Assembly (NCBI RefSeq): GCF_900250115.1
Contig: NZ_LT984803.1
Location: 1,949,583 to 2,013,582, forward strand
DNA: 64,000 bases
Direction of reading: 5' to 3'
Source: Cupriavidus taiwanensis
GTDB taxonomy: Bacteria > Pseudomonadota > Gammaproteobacteria > Burkholderiales > Burkholderiaceae
Positions 55,151 through 63,637 of the stretch are shown one piece after another; the first letter of the stretch is position 1, and each line of letters begins with the position of its first letter. A program made the translations under genes and the position numbers. The notes under the pieces were generated by a model. The model did not search any database. It saw nothing but the letters and a program-made list of their open reading frames with translations, and had not been told where the DNA came from.

Positions 55151-55633
55151 ATGTCACGACCGCCCTCTTCCGTTCCGCCTGCCGCCCCGGCCGGCTCGTT
55201 CGATCCCGCCCAGTACCAGATGTGCGACAGCGTCGGCTACCTGATGCAGCGGGCCAAGAACATGCTGGCGCACGGCGTCGAGCAGGAGGTCAGCGCCCTG
55301 GACATCACCCAGGCCCAGGCCAGCTGCCTGATGATGCTGGCTACCGGCCGCGCTTCGACCGTCACCGACCTGGGCCGCGAACTGAACACCGACATGGGTT
55401 CGGTCACGCGGCTGCTCAGCCGCATGGAAAAGCGCGGGCTGATCGAGCGCCGCCGCCGCGATGCCGACCGCCGCGTGGTCGACCTGTCGGTGACGCCGCA
55501 GGGCCAGGAACTGGTGCAGCAACTGCCGGCCATCTTCTGCACGGTCCTGGCGCACCACTTCCGCGGTTTTTCCGAGGACGAGATCCAGTTGCTGCGCAGC
55601 ATGCTGCGGCGGGTCATCGACAACAGCGGATAG
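55151..55633 (+). CDS. MarR-family regulator of the efflux operon
   Basis: 160 residues. Winged helix: LDITQAQASCLMMLATG, DLGRELNTDMGSVTRLLSRMEKRGLIERRRRDADRR. The recognition helix and the Arg-rich wing are well preserved. The start at 55151 follows AAAGGCAAAG; an in-frame ATG at 55094 would place the candidate operator inside the gene. It lies 109 bases before the outer-membrane factor gene and is likely to repress it, as EmrR/MprA does for emrAB. Confidence 0.9.
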   Translation: MSRPPSSVPPAAPAGSFDPAQYQMCDSVGYLMQRAKNMLAHGVEQEVSALDITQAQASCLMMLATGRASTVTDLGRELNTDMGSVTRLLSRMEKRGLIERRRRDADRRVVDLSVTPQGQELVQQLPAIFCTVLAHHFRGFSEDEIQLLRSMLRRVIDNSG

Positions 55634-55742
55634 CAGGCTGCGCGCCGGACTTCCGGCACGCCAGATCGTCCGCGCTGGCCAGCCGGCCGGACCCCGTCAG
55701 CAGCCCGTAGAAACCGTATGGCTCCGGCCACGGAGCAACACC

Positions 55743-57287
55743 ATGAAACCAGCTCTTTCCTTCCGCTTTACCCAGCCCGCCAGCTCCCGCGGGCTGGCGC
55801 GCCGTGCCGGCACGCTCGCCCTGACCGCGCTCGCCGCCGCGGCGCTGGCCGGCTGTGCGGCGCTTGGCGATTCGCACAGCACCCAGACCATGGCCGATCC
55901 GGCCGCGATGGCGACTGCGCAAACCCTGCCCGGCGAGCATGGCCAGTGGCCGTCGCAGGACTGGGTCAGCCAGTTCCAGGACCCGCAGCTGAACGCCCTG
56001 GTCGACGAAGCGATCCAGGACAGCCCGAACCTGCAGGCCGCCTTTGCCCGCGTGGAGGCCTCGCGCGCCATGGCCGAGGCCACCCGCAGCGCACTCTATC
56101 CGCACCTGGAGTTCGAAGGCAGCCTGATCCGCCAGCGCTTCTCCGAGACGGACCTGTTCGAAGGTACCCCGCTGGCGGGATCGTGGCAAAACCAGTCGCG
56201 CCTGCAGGTGGGCCTGTCCTATGACTTCGATTTCTGGGGCAAGAACCGCGATGCGCTTGAAGCGGCGCTCTCCGACGACCGCGCGGCCGAAGCGGAAAGC
56301 CAGGCCTCGCGCCTGATCCTGGCCACTTCGATCGCCCGCAACTACGCCCGTCTCGCGGCGCTGTACGCCCAGCGCGACGTGGCCGAGCGCGCCATCGCCC
56401 AGCGCAGCGACCTGACCGAACTGTCGCGCCAGCGGCTCGCCGCCGGCCTCGACACCCAGGTCGAAACCACGCAGGCGCGCGGCACGGTGGCAGCTTCGCG
56501 CACCGACCTGCAGCGCGTGGACGAGGAAATCGCCCTGGCGCGCAACCAGCTTGCGGCGCTGCTGGGCAAGGGCCCGGACCGCGGCCTGCAGATCCAGCGC
56601 CCGGTGCTGCTGGCGCAGGCCACGCCAACCCTGCCCGACAACCTGACCATCGGCCTGCTGGGCCGCCGGCCGGACCTGGTGGCGGCACGCTGGCGCGTGG
56701 AGGCGGCTTCCAGGGACATCAATATCGCCAAGAAGGAGTTCCTCCCTGACGTCAGCCTGACCGCCTTTGCCGGCCTGGCTGCGCTGGATCCGTCCAGCCT
56801 GCTGATGGGCATCAGCCGCACCTTCGGCATCGGACCGACCATCCGCCTGCCGATCTTCGAAGGCGGCAAGCTGCGCGCCAACCTGAAGGGCAAGTACGCC
56901 GGCTATGACATCGCCGTGGCCAACTACAACCAGGCGCTGGTCGACGCGCTGCGCGAGACTGCCGACACCATGACCAGCATCCGCGGCGTCGACAAGCAGA
57001 TCCTGACCCAGCGCGAAGCCCTGGACCTGGCCGAGCACGCCTACGCGCTGGCCACCACCCGCTACAAGGCTGGCCTGGGCACGCAGCTAACCGTGCTCAA
57101 TGCCGAAAGCAACGTGCTGCAGCAGCGCCGACTGGCGACTGACTTGCAGGCACGTCGGCTGGACCTGCAGATGGGCCTGATGAAGGCGCTCGGCGGCGGC
57201 TACCAGGAGCCCACCGAGGGCCACGAGAGCGCCGCCAGCGGCCAGGCGCGGCATCAGGACAACACCCAGGCGGGCGCGCGCGGCTGA
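55743..57287 (+). CDS. NodT-family outer-membrane efflux lipoprotein
   Basis: 514 residues. Signal peptide with lipobox LAGC near residue 37. Two OEP repeats with long helices (EASRAMAEATRSALYPHLEF; EAASRDINIAKKEFLPDVSL) form a TolC-like trimer channel. AGLDTQVETTQARGTVAASR is the typical NodT/OprM helix region. A Gly/His-rich tail closes the protein. It is the exit duct for the EmrAB pump encoded just downstream. Confidence 0.92.
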   Translation: MKPALSFRFTQPASSRGLARRAGTLALTALAAAALAGCAALGDSHSTQTMADPAAMATAQTLPGEHGQWPSQDWVSQFQDPQLNALVDEAIQDSPNLQAAFARVEASRAMAEATRSALYPHLEFEGSLIRQRFSETDLFEGTPLAGSWQNQSRLQVGLSYDFDFWGKNRDALEAALSDDRAAEAESQASRLILATSIARNYARLAALYAQRDVAERAIAQRSDLTELSRQRLAAGLDTQVETTQARGTVAASRTDLQRVDEEIALARNQLAALLGKGPDRGLQIQRPVLLAQATPTLPDNLTIGLLGRRPDLVAARWRVEAASRDINIAKKEFLPDVSLTAFAGLAALDPSSLLMGISRTFGIGPTIRLPIFEGGKLRANLKGKYAGYDIAVANYNQALVDALRETADTMTSIRGVDKQILTQREALDLAEHAYALATTRYKAGLGTQLTVLNAESNVLQQRRLATDLQARRLDLQMGLMKALGGGYQEPTEGHESAASGQARHQDNTQAGARG

Positions 57288-57331
57288 TCCGCGCACCCAG
57301 TGATCGCAGACAAGATTATTCAAAAGACATC

Positions 57332-58582
57332 ATGAGCAACAACCAGCAAGCGGCCGGCACCAACACCCCCCAGCAAGCTCCGGCAACCGGGAACAATGGC
57401 AAGCGCAAGCGCATGCTGCTGTCGCTGAGCGCCGCGATCGTCGTCGCCGGCATCGGCTACGGCGTGTACTGGGGGCTGTATGCCCGCCATTTCGAAAGCA
57501 CCGACGACGCTTATGTCGCCGGCAACGTGGTCCAGGTCACGCCGCTGGTGGCCGGCACAGTGGTATCGATCGCCGCGGACGACACGCAACTGGTCACCGC
57601 CGGCCAGCCGCTGATCCAGCTCGACCGCGCCGACACGCAGGTGGCGCTGGAGCAGGCCGAGGCCCAGCTGGCCCAGGCCGTGCGCGAAGTGCGCACGCTG
57701 TACGTCAACAACGGCTCGCTCGCCGCCAACGTGGCGCTGCGCGAGGCCGACGTGGCCAAGGCGCGCGACGACCTGCGCCGGCGCCAGGCCATCGCCGGCT
57801 CGGGCGCGGTGTCGAATGAAGAGATCTCGCACGCACAGGCCGCGCTCAAGGGCGCCGAGTCGGCGCTGCTGGCCGCGCGCGAGCAGCTGGCATCGAACAA
57901 GGTGCTGACCGACCAGACCACGGTCGAACACCATCCCAACGTGCAGCGCGCCGCCGCCAACCTGCGCTCGGCCTACCTGTCGTTCGCGCGTTCGGCGCTG
58001 CCCGCGCCGGTGACCGGCTACGTCGCCAAGCGCTCGGTGCAGGTCGGCCAGCGCGTCGCCGCCGGCGCGCCGCTGATGGCGGTGGTGCCGCTGGACCAGG
58101 TCTGGGTCGACGCCAACTTCAAGGAGGTGCAGATCACGCATATGCGCATCGGCCAGCCCGTGACGCTGGAAGCCGACGTCTACGGCTCCCGGGTCGAATA
58201 TCGCGGCAAGGTCGCCGGCTTCTCGGCCGGCACCGGCTCGGCGTTCTCGCTGCTGCCGGCGCAGAATGCCACCGGCAACTGGATCAAGGTGGTGCAGCGC
58301 CTGCCCGTGCGCATCGCGCTGGACCCGCAGCAGCTCAAGGACCATCCGCTGCGCGTGGGCCTGTCGATGACGGTCAAGGTCGACGTGCGCCGCGAGGAAG
58401 GCGCGGCCATGGCCGCGGCCACGCCGGCCAGGCCGATGCAGACCGACGTCTATGACAAGGTGGCGCAGGATGCCGACCAGCTGATCGTGCGCATCATCGC
58501 CGCCAACAACGGTGGCCGCGGCAACGGCCTGTCGTCGGCCAGCGCCGCCGCCACCGAGCCCGCCAAGCCCGCCAATACCTGA
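57332..58582 (+). CDS. emrA: EmrA-type membrane fusion protein
   Basis: 416-residue periplasmic adaptor anchored by one membrane helix (about 28-48). STDDAYVAGNVVQVTPLVAGTV is the EmrA lipoyl half-motif, followed by a helical hairpin (LEQAEAQLAQAVREVRTLY through the second helix at ARDDLRRRQ) and PAPVTGYVAKRSVQVGQRV. It bridges EmrB and the outer-membrane factor. Starts 44 bases after the duct gene and two bases before emrB. Confidence 0.93.
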   Translation: MSNNQQAAGTNTPQQAPATGNNGKRKRMLLSLSAAIVVAGIGYGVYWGLYARHFESTDDAYVAGNVVQVTPLVAGTVVSIAADDTQLVTAGQPLIQLDRADTQVALEQAEAQLAQAVREVRTLYVNNGSLAANVALREADVAKARDDLRRRQAIAGSGAVSNEEISHAQAALKGAESALLAAREQLASNKVLTDQTTVEHHPNVQRAAANLRSAYLSFARSALPAPVTGYVAKRSVQVGQRVAAGAPLMAVVPLDQVWVDANFKEVQITHMRIGQPVTLEADVYGSRVEYRGKVAGFSAGTGSAFSLLPAQNATGNWIKVVQRLPVRIALDPQQLKDHPLRVGLSMTVKVDVRREEGAAMAAATPARPMQTDVYDKVAQDADQLIVRIIAANNGGRGNGLSSASAAATEPAKPANT

Positions 58583-58584
58583 TC

Positions 58585-60204
58585 ATGGCCACCTCCCCTT
58601 CCGCCGCACCGGCCGCGCCCGGGGCGCAGCCGGGCGCCGGCCCGGCGCCGGCGCGGGTACTGCCGCAGCAGCCGCAGCCGCTCACCGGCGGCAAGCTGGT
58701 GCTCGGCACCATCGCGCTGTCGCTGGCCACGTTCATGAACGTGCTGGACTCGTCGATCGCCAACGTGTCGATCCCGGCGATCTCGGGCGACCTTGGCGTG
58801 GCGCCGAACCAGGGCACCTGGGTCATTACCTCGTTCGCGGTGGCCAATGCGATCTCGGTGCCGCTGACCGGCTGGCTGACCACGCGCTTCGGCGCGGTGC
58901 GGCTGTTCATCACGTCGATCCTGCTGTTCGTGCTGGCGTCGTGGCTGTGCGGCGTCGCGCCCAACCTGGAAACGCTGCTGGCGGCCCGGGTGCTGCAGGG
59001 AGCGGTGGCGGGGCCGATGATCCCGCTGTCGCAGTCGCTGCTGCTGTCGAGCTATCCGCCCGCCAAGAGCACCATGGCGCTGGCGCTGTGGGGCATGACC
59101 ACGCTGGTGGCGCCCATCATGGGCCCGCTGCTGGGCGGCTGGATCTCCGACAACATGACGTGGCCATGGATCTTCTACATCAACGTGCCGGTGGGGATCA
59201 TCACAGCCTACGCCACCTGGGCCATCTACAAGGACCGCGAGACGCCGACCAAGGTGCTGCCGATCGACCGCATCGGCCTGGCGCTGCTGGTGATCTGGGT
59301 GGGGTCGATGCAGCTGATGCTCGACAAGGGCAAGGAGCTGGACTGGTTCCACTCCACCGAGATCGTGGTGCTGACGCTGGTGGCGATTGTCGGTTTCCTG
59401 TTCTTCCTGGCGTGGGAGACCTATGAGAAGCATCCGATCGTCGACATCTGCCTGTTCAAGGGCCGCAACTTCAGCTCGGGCGTGGTGGCCATCTCGGTGG
59501 CATACGGACTGTTCTTCGGCAACCTGGTGATCCTGCCGCTGTGGCTGCAGACCATCGTCGGCTATACCGCGACGGATGCCGGCATCGTGATGGCGCCGGT
59601 GGGGATCTTCGCGATCCTGCTGTCGCCGGTGATCGGACGCAACTTGCCGAAGATGGATGCGCGCTGGGTCGCAACCGCCGCGTTCATCACCTTCGGCATC
59701 GTCAGCCTGATGCGTTCGGGCTTCACCACGCAGGTCGATACCTGGACGCTGATGGTGCCGACGCTGATCCAGGGTGCGGCGATGGCGATGTTCTTCATCC
59801 CGCTGACCTCGATCATCCTGTCGGGGCAGCCGGCCGAGAAGATTCCGGCGGCGTCGGGCTTGTCGAACTTCGTGCGCATTACCTTCGGCGGCATCGGCGC
59901 CTCGATCTCGACCACGGTGTGGGAGAACCGCTCTGCCCTGCACCATGCGCAGCTGGTCGAGCAGGTGAATCCGTACAACCCTGCCTACCACGATCAGCTC
60001 AGCCACCTGATGCAGATGGGCATGAGCCAGGCGCAGGCGGTGGGGGTGATCGAGCGCAACATCACTCAGCAGGCCGCCATGCTTGGCGCCAACGATATCT
60101 TCTGGATCTCGGGGATGCTGTTCTTCGTGCTGATCGGCTTTGTCTGGCTGACGCGGCCGGCCAAGGGCGGCGGCGGATCGGGGGATGCGATGGGGGCGCA
60201 CTGA
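58585..60204 (+). CDS. emrB: EmrB-type DHA2 drug exporter
   Basis: 539-residue major-facilitator antiporter with 14 predicted helices. An Ala/Pro-rich tail leads to TIALSLATFMNVLDSSIANVSIPAISGDLG, the DHA2 motif around the first helices. ARVLQGAVAGPMIPLSQSLLL is motif C-like. It exports hydrophobic compounds directly out of the cell with EmrA and the NodT duct. Cotranscribed with emrA; ended by a terminator 20 bases downstream. Confidence 0.93.
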   Translation: MATSPSAAPAAPGAQPGAGPAPARVLPQQPQPLTGGKLVLGTIALSLATFMNVLDSSIANVSIPAISGDLGVAPNQGTWVITSFAVANAISVPLTGWLTTRFGAVRLFITSILLFVLASWLCGVAPNLETLLAARVLQGAVAGPMIPLSQSLLLSSYPPAKSTMALALWGMTTLVAPIMGPLLGGWISDNMTWPWIFYINVPVGIITAYATWAIYKDRETPTKVLPIDRIGLALLVIWVGSMQLMLDKGKELDWFHSTEIVVLTLVAIVGFLFFLAWETYEKHPIVDICLFKGRNFSSGVVAISVAYGLFFGNLVILPLWLQTIVGYTATDAGIVMAPVGIFAILLSPVIGRNLPKMDARWVATAAFITFGIVSLMRSGFTTQVDTWTLMVPTLIQGAAMAMFFIPLTSIILSGQPAEKIPAASGLSNFVRITFGGIGASISTTVWENRSALHHAQLVEQVNPYNPAYHDQLSHLMQMGMSQAQAVGVIERNITQQAAMLGANDIFWISGMLFFVLIGFVWLTRPAKGGGGSGDAMGAH

Positions 60205-60225
60205 GGCATACGCCTGCCGGTGGAC

Positions 60226-60254
60226 AAAGGGACGCTTGCGAGCGTCCCTTTTTT
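60226..60254 (+). terminator. Intrinsic terminator of the emrAB operon
   Basis: GGGACGCT-TGCG-AGCGTCCC (60229-60248) followed by six T. Confidence 0.92.
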
Positions 60255-60302
60255 GTCTTCTCGCTGGACCCCTTGTATTCCGGCCCCGGGCGTCCTATGA
60301 TT

Positions 60303-60344
60303 TCCGAACCGATTTACGGAACCATGGTTCCTAAAAACGGAACC
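60303..60344. promoter_or_regulatory. Candidate IclR operator array
   Basis: The perfect palindrome GGAACCATGGTTCC (60318-60331) is followed by a third GGAACC half (60339-60344). A TTCCG / CGGAA inverted pair lies at 60303-60320. The array lies 32 to 73 bases before the iclR start, a common layout for autoregulated IclR proteins. Confidence 0.6.
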
Positions 60345-60375
60345 AAACCGAAGATCAAAGAGACGGAGCGACGGT

Positions 60376-61164
60376 GTGAGCATTCTGGAAGGCGTGGAAT
60401 GCGTGCTGGCCATGTTCGAACAGGGGCGGCACGAGGTCACGTTCAACGACGTCATTGACGAACTCGGCCTGGCCAAGAGCTCGGCTTCGCGGCTGCTGGC
60501 GCAGATGGTGCGCTACCGGCTGCTGGAGCTGCAGCCATCGACGCGGCGCTACCGCCCCGGGACACTCCTGATCCGCGCCGCCCAGGCGGCGACGCAGGCG
60601 CATCCGTTCGACGAGCAATGCCGGACCATCCTGGCCTCGCTGTCGGACTCCACCGGCTTCACCGCCTACCTGTCGATGCTCGACGGCACCGACACGGTGG
60701 TCCTGCAGCGCCTGAACGGCAGCAACCCGGTGCAAGTGCTGTCGCCGCCGGGGGCGCGGCGGCCGGCATTCACCACCGCGATGGGCCGCGTGCTGCTCTC
60801 GCGCCTGCCGCAAGCCGATTTCAGCGCACGCTATGGCACCTCCGGCGCGCGCAAATTGCCCGAGGCGCCGGCTGGCTGCCCCGCTACCGTGGCCGAGCTG
60901 GCCGAGCGCGTGGCAAGCGCCAGCCGCGAGCGCAGCGCGATCGCCGTGAATGAAGGCATGCCGGGCATCGGCGCGGTGGCCACCACGCTGGCCGATCCGC
61001 TTTCCGGCGATGTGCGCGGCCTGTGCCTGTCGTTCACCGCGATGCAGGTCAGCCAGGCCCAGGCCCACGCGCTGCGGGAAACGCTGGTGCAGGCGGTGGC
61101 GCCGGTCGGGCAGCGCATCGGCGATCCGCTCTGGCTCCAACCCGGCGACACCGCCGGTCACTAG
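60376..61164 (+). CDS. IclR-family regulator
   Basis: 262 residues, GTG start with CGGAG upstream. N-terminal winged helix (SILEGVECVLAMFEQGRHEVTFNDVIDELGLAKSS region) and C-terminal GAF-like ligand domain (TGFTAYLSMLDGTDTVVLQR; AFTTAMGRVLLS; IAVNEGMPGIGAVATTL). Such regulators usually respond to a small organic acid and control catabolic genes. It begins a five-gene plus-strand run (pepE, DUF1177, AroM, Bug) with gaps of 21-66 bases or overlap. Confidence 0.92.
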   Translation: MSILEGVECVLAMFEQGRHEVTFNDVIDELGLAKSSASRLLAQMVRYRLLELQPSTRRYRPGTLLIRAAQAATQAHPFDEQCRTILASLSDSTGFTAYLSMLDGTDTVVLQRLNGSNPVQVLSPPGARRPAFTTAMGRVLLSRLPQADFSARYGTSGARKLPEAPAGCPATVAELAERVASASRERSAIAVNEGMPGIGAVATTLADPLSGDVRGLCLSFTAMQVSQAQAHALRETLVQAVAPVGQRIGDPLWLQPGDTAGH

Positions 61165-61185
61165 CCATCCCGGCAGCTAAATCCC

Positions 61186-61902
61186 ATGGAACTCCTGTTA
61201 CTCAGCAACTCCTCCAGCGACGCGGGCTACCTCGTCCATGCCCACGACGCCATCCGCGAACTGGCCGGCGGGCGCACCCGTGCCTGCTTCCTTCCGTTCG
61301 CCGGCGTCACGCGCGACTGGGACACGTATGAAGCATTGGTGCGCGACGCACTGGCCCCAGCGGGCATCGACGCGCACTCGCCGCACCGGCTCTCCGATGC
61401 CGACTGCGTGCGGGCAGTGGAAGCGGCCGAACTGATCGTCATCGGTGGCGGCAACACCTTCCGCCTGCTGCAATGCCTGCGCGAACGCGGCCTGCTGTCC
61501 GTCATCGCGCGCCAGGTGACGGCGGGCGCCGCGCGCTATATCGGCTGGAGCGCCGGCACCAACGTCGCCTGCCCGACCATCCGCACCACCAACGACATGC
61601 CGGTCGCCGACCCCGGCGGCCTCGATGCGCTTGCGTTGGTGCCCTTCCAGATCAACCCGCACTACTTCAACCTGGTGGTGCCGGGCTTCCGCGGCGAAAC
61701 GCGTGACCAGCGCCTGGCCGAGTTCACCGTGCTGCAGCCGCGGATGCCGGTGCTGGGCTTGCCGGAAGGCAACTGGGTGCGCGTCTCGGGCGATCGCATG
61801 GAGATGGGCGGCGCGCATGGCGCACGCTGGTTCCTTGGCCAGGAGATCGAAGACGTCGCCCCCGGCGCATTGTCGGTGCCGGCCTGCGCCACTGCCATCT
61901 GA
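61186..61902 (+). CDS. pepE: Dipeptidase E (aspartyl dipeptidase)
   Basis: 238-residue S51 peptidase. It cleaves alpha-aspartyl dipeptides. The triad positions fit the Salmonella enzyme with a two-residue shift: Ser122 in IGWSAGTN, His159 in QINPHYF and Glu194 in GLPEGNWVR. GGGNTFRLLQCLRE is family-specific. It stands 21 bases after iclR and 29 bases before the DUF1177 gene. The operon context suggests a substrate related to aspartyl or similar amide-linked compounds, which is inference. Confidence 0.93.
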   Translation: MELLLLSNSSSDAGYLVHAHDAIRELAGGRTRACFLPFAGVTRDWDTYEALVRDALAPAGIDAHSPHRLSDADCVRAVEAAELIVIGGGNTFRLLQCLRERGLLSVIARQVTAGAARYIGWSAGTNVACPTIRTTNDMPVADPGGLDALALVPFQINPHYFNLVVPGFRGETRDQRLAEFTVLQPRMPVLGLPEGNWVRVSGDRMEMGGAHGARWFLGQEIEDVAPGALSVPACATAI

Positions 61903-61931
61903 CCCATCGCAATACAGGAAAGCCAAGCAAG

Positions 61932-62855
61932 ATGTCCATCAAGCAGGTGATTGAATCGATCGAGTTGCTGTCCGCAGCCAATGTCGACGGCGCAGCCGTT
62001 GCCGCTTTGCTGCGCGCACGCGGCATCAGCGACGTCGCGGTGACGCGCGTGGAAGAAAACGGCCTCTACACCGACTTCCTCGCCTGCACGCTGCCCGGCC
62101 GCAACCCCGACGCACCCGCGCTGGGCGTGGTCGGACGCCTTGGCGGCGTGGGCGCGCGCCCGGCCGTGACCGGGCTGGTCTCCGATGCCGACGGCGCCAT
62201 CGTCGCGGTCGCCACCGCGCTGAAGCTGGCCGACATGGCCGCCGGCGGCGACGTGCTGGCCGGCCCCGTCCGTATCCATACCCACATCTGCCCGCACGCT
62301 GCCACGCGTCCGCACCAGCCGGTGCCAATGATGAAGTCGCCCTTCGCCATGCGCACGATGATGTCGCACGAGGTCCATCCGCAAATGGCGGCGATCCTGT
62401 CGGTCGATACCACGCGCGGCAACCGCTTCGTCAACCGGCGCGGCATCGCGCTGACGCCGGTAGCCAAGCAAGGCTGGCTGCTGCGGCTGCCCGAACGCAT
62501 GCTGGACCTGATCGGCTGGGTCAGCGGCGAGCTGCCGGTGGTGTTGCCGCTGACCACGCAGGACATCACGCCTTACGAAAACGGCCTGTGGCACGTCAAT
62601 TCGATCATGCAGCCCGCCATCGTCACCGATGCACCGGTGGTCGGCGTCGCCCTGACCGCGCAGACCACGGTGCCGGGCTGCGCGACCGGCGTGACCAATG
62701 CGCATGACCTGGACGTGGCGACGCGCTTCTGCATCGAGGCTGCGAAACTGTTCGGCCAGGGCCAGTGCCCCTTCTACGACGTGGACGAGTGGGCCGAACT
62801 GCAGCGGCGCTACGGCTCGCTGGCGCACCTGCAAACCGTTGGGGTGGCGGCATGA
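61932..62855 (+). CDS. DUF1177-family protein
   Basis: 307 residues of a family with no assigned role. Conserved features: CTLPGRNPDAPALGVVGRLGG, a His-rich loop HTHICPHAATRPHQPVPMM (about 114-133), EVHPQMAAILSVDTTRGNRF, and TTVPGCATGVTNAHDLDVA. The His cluster could bind a metal, which together with the M20/M42-like GxxGG turns suggests a hydrolase or amidase fold; that is speculation. No signal peptide. GGAAAG upstream supports the start. Its stop overlaps the AroM start (ATGA). Confidence 0.82.
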   Translation: MSIKQVIESIELLSAANVDGAAVAALLRARGISDVAVTRVEENGLYTDFLACTLPGRNPDAPALGVVGRLGGVGARPAVTGLVSDADGAIVAVATALKLADMAAGGDVLAGPVRIHTHICPHAATRPHQPVPMMKSPFAMRTMMSHEVHPQMAAILSVDTTRGNRFVNRRGIALTPVAKQGWLLRLPERMLDLIGWVSGELPVVLPLTTQDITPYENGLWHVNSIMQPAIVTDAPVVGVALTAQTTVPGCATGVTNAHDLDVATRFCIEAAKLFGQGQCPFYDVDEWAELQRRYGSLAHLQTVGVAA

Positions 62856-63571
62856 CTGCCACGGCCGAACGGCTGCCGCGCGTGGCGTTCGTCACCATCG
62901 GGCAGGCGCCGCGGACCGACGTGGTGCCGCAGGTGCTGGCCGACCTGGGCCTGCCAGTGGCGGCGGAAGAATTCGGCATCCTCGACGACCTCGACGCCGA
63001 CCAAATCGCCGCACTCGCCCCTACCAGCGGCGAATACCGCTTTGCCAGCCGCCTGCGCGACGGCTCGCAGGCAGTGATGGGCAAGCCCGTGGCCGAGGCC
63101 ATGCTCGCGCGGCTGATGGCATCGCTGGACGATGGCCGCTTCGACGCACTGGTGCCGCTGTGCACAGGCACCGCGCTGCCGCCGCTGCGCACGCTGGTGA
63201 TCGAGCCGCAGCAGGTAGTGGATCACCTGACTGTCGCGCTCGCCCGGGGATGCAAGCGGCTCGGCATCGTGCTGCCCCTCGAAGGCCAGGTCGGCAGTTT
63301 CCACCTGATCGAGCCCGTGTCCTGCGAAATGCGTGTCACGCATGCATCGCCCTACACGGACACCGGCGCCGACACGGGCACCGGCCGCTTCGCGCGGGCC
63401 GGCGAGGTGCTGCGCGGCTGCGACCTCGTAGTCATGCACTGCATGGGCTATACCGAGGCAATGCGGGCGGAAGTCGCGCGCCATGCCCGTGCGCCGGTGC
63501 TGCTCTCCAACCGGATGGTGGCCAGGCTGTTGGGCCAGGTATTGGCAGGCCGCAACGAATCCGGCCTGTGA
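62852..63571 (+). CDS. AroM-family protein (Asp/Glu racemase superfamily)
   Basis: 239 residues. The N-terminal FVTIGQAPRTDVVPQVL matches AroM. Two Cys in racemase-like positions, Cys104 (VPLCTGTALPPL) and Cys197 (MHCMGY), could serve as the paired acid/base of the aspartate/glutamate racemase superfamily. E. coli AroM has no defined activity. The four-base overlap with DUF1177 means the two proteins are made together and may act in one step or complex. Confidence 0.85.
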   Translation: MTATAERLPRVAFVTIGQAPRTDVVPQVLADLGLPVAAEEFGILDDLDADQIAALAPTSGEYRFASRLRDGSQAVMGKPVAEAMLARLMASLDDGRFDALVPLCTGTALPPLRTLVIEPQQVVDHLTVALARGCKRLGIVLPLEGQVGSFHLIEPVSCEMRVTHASPYTDTGADTGTGRFARAGEVLRGCDLVVMHCMGYTEAMRAEVARHARAPVLLSNRMVARLLGQVLAGRNESGL

Positions 63572-63637
63572 TGTTTTTTCGGGTAAGGGCAAGCCCGCTG
63601 ACAGATTGCCTGTGACATTGCTGGAGCGGAAGTAACA

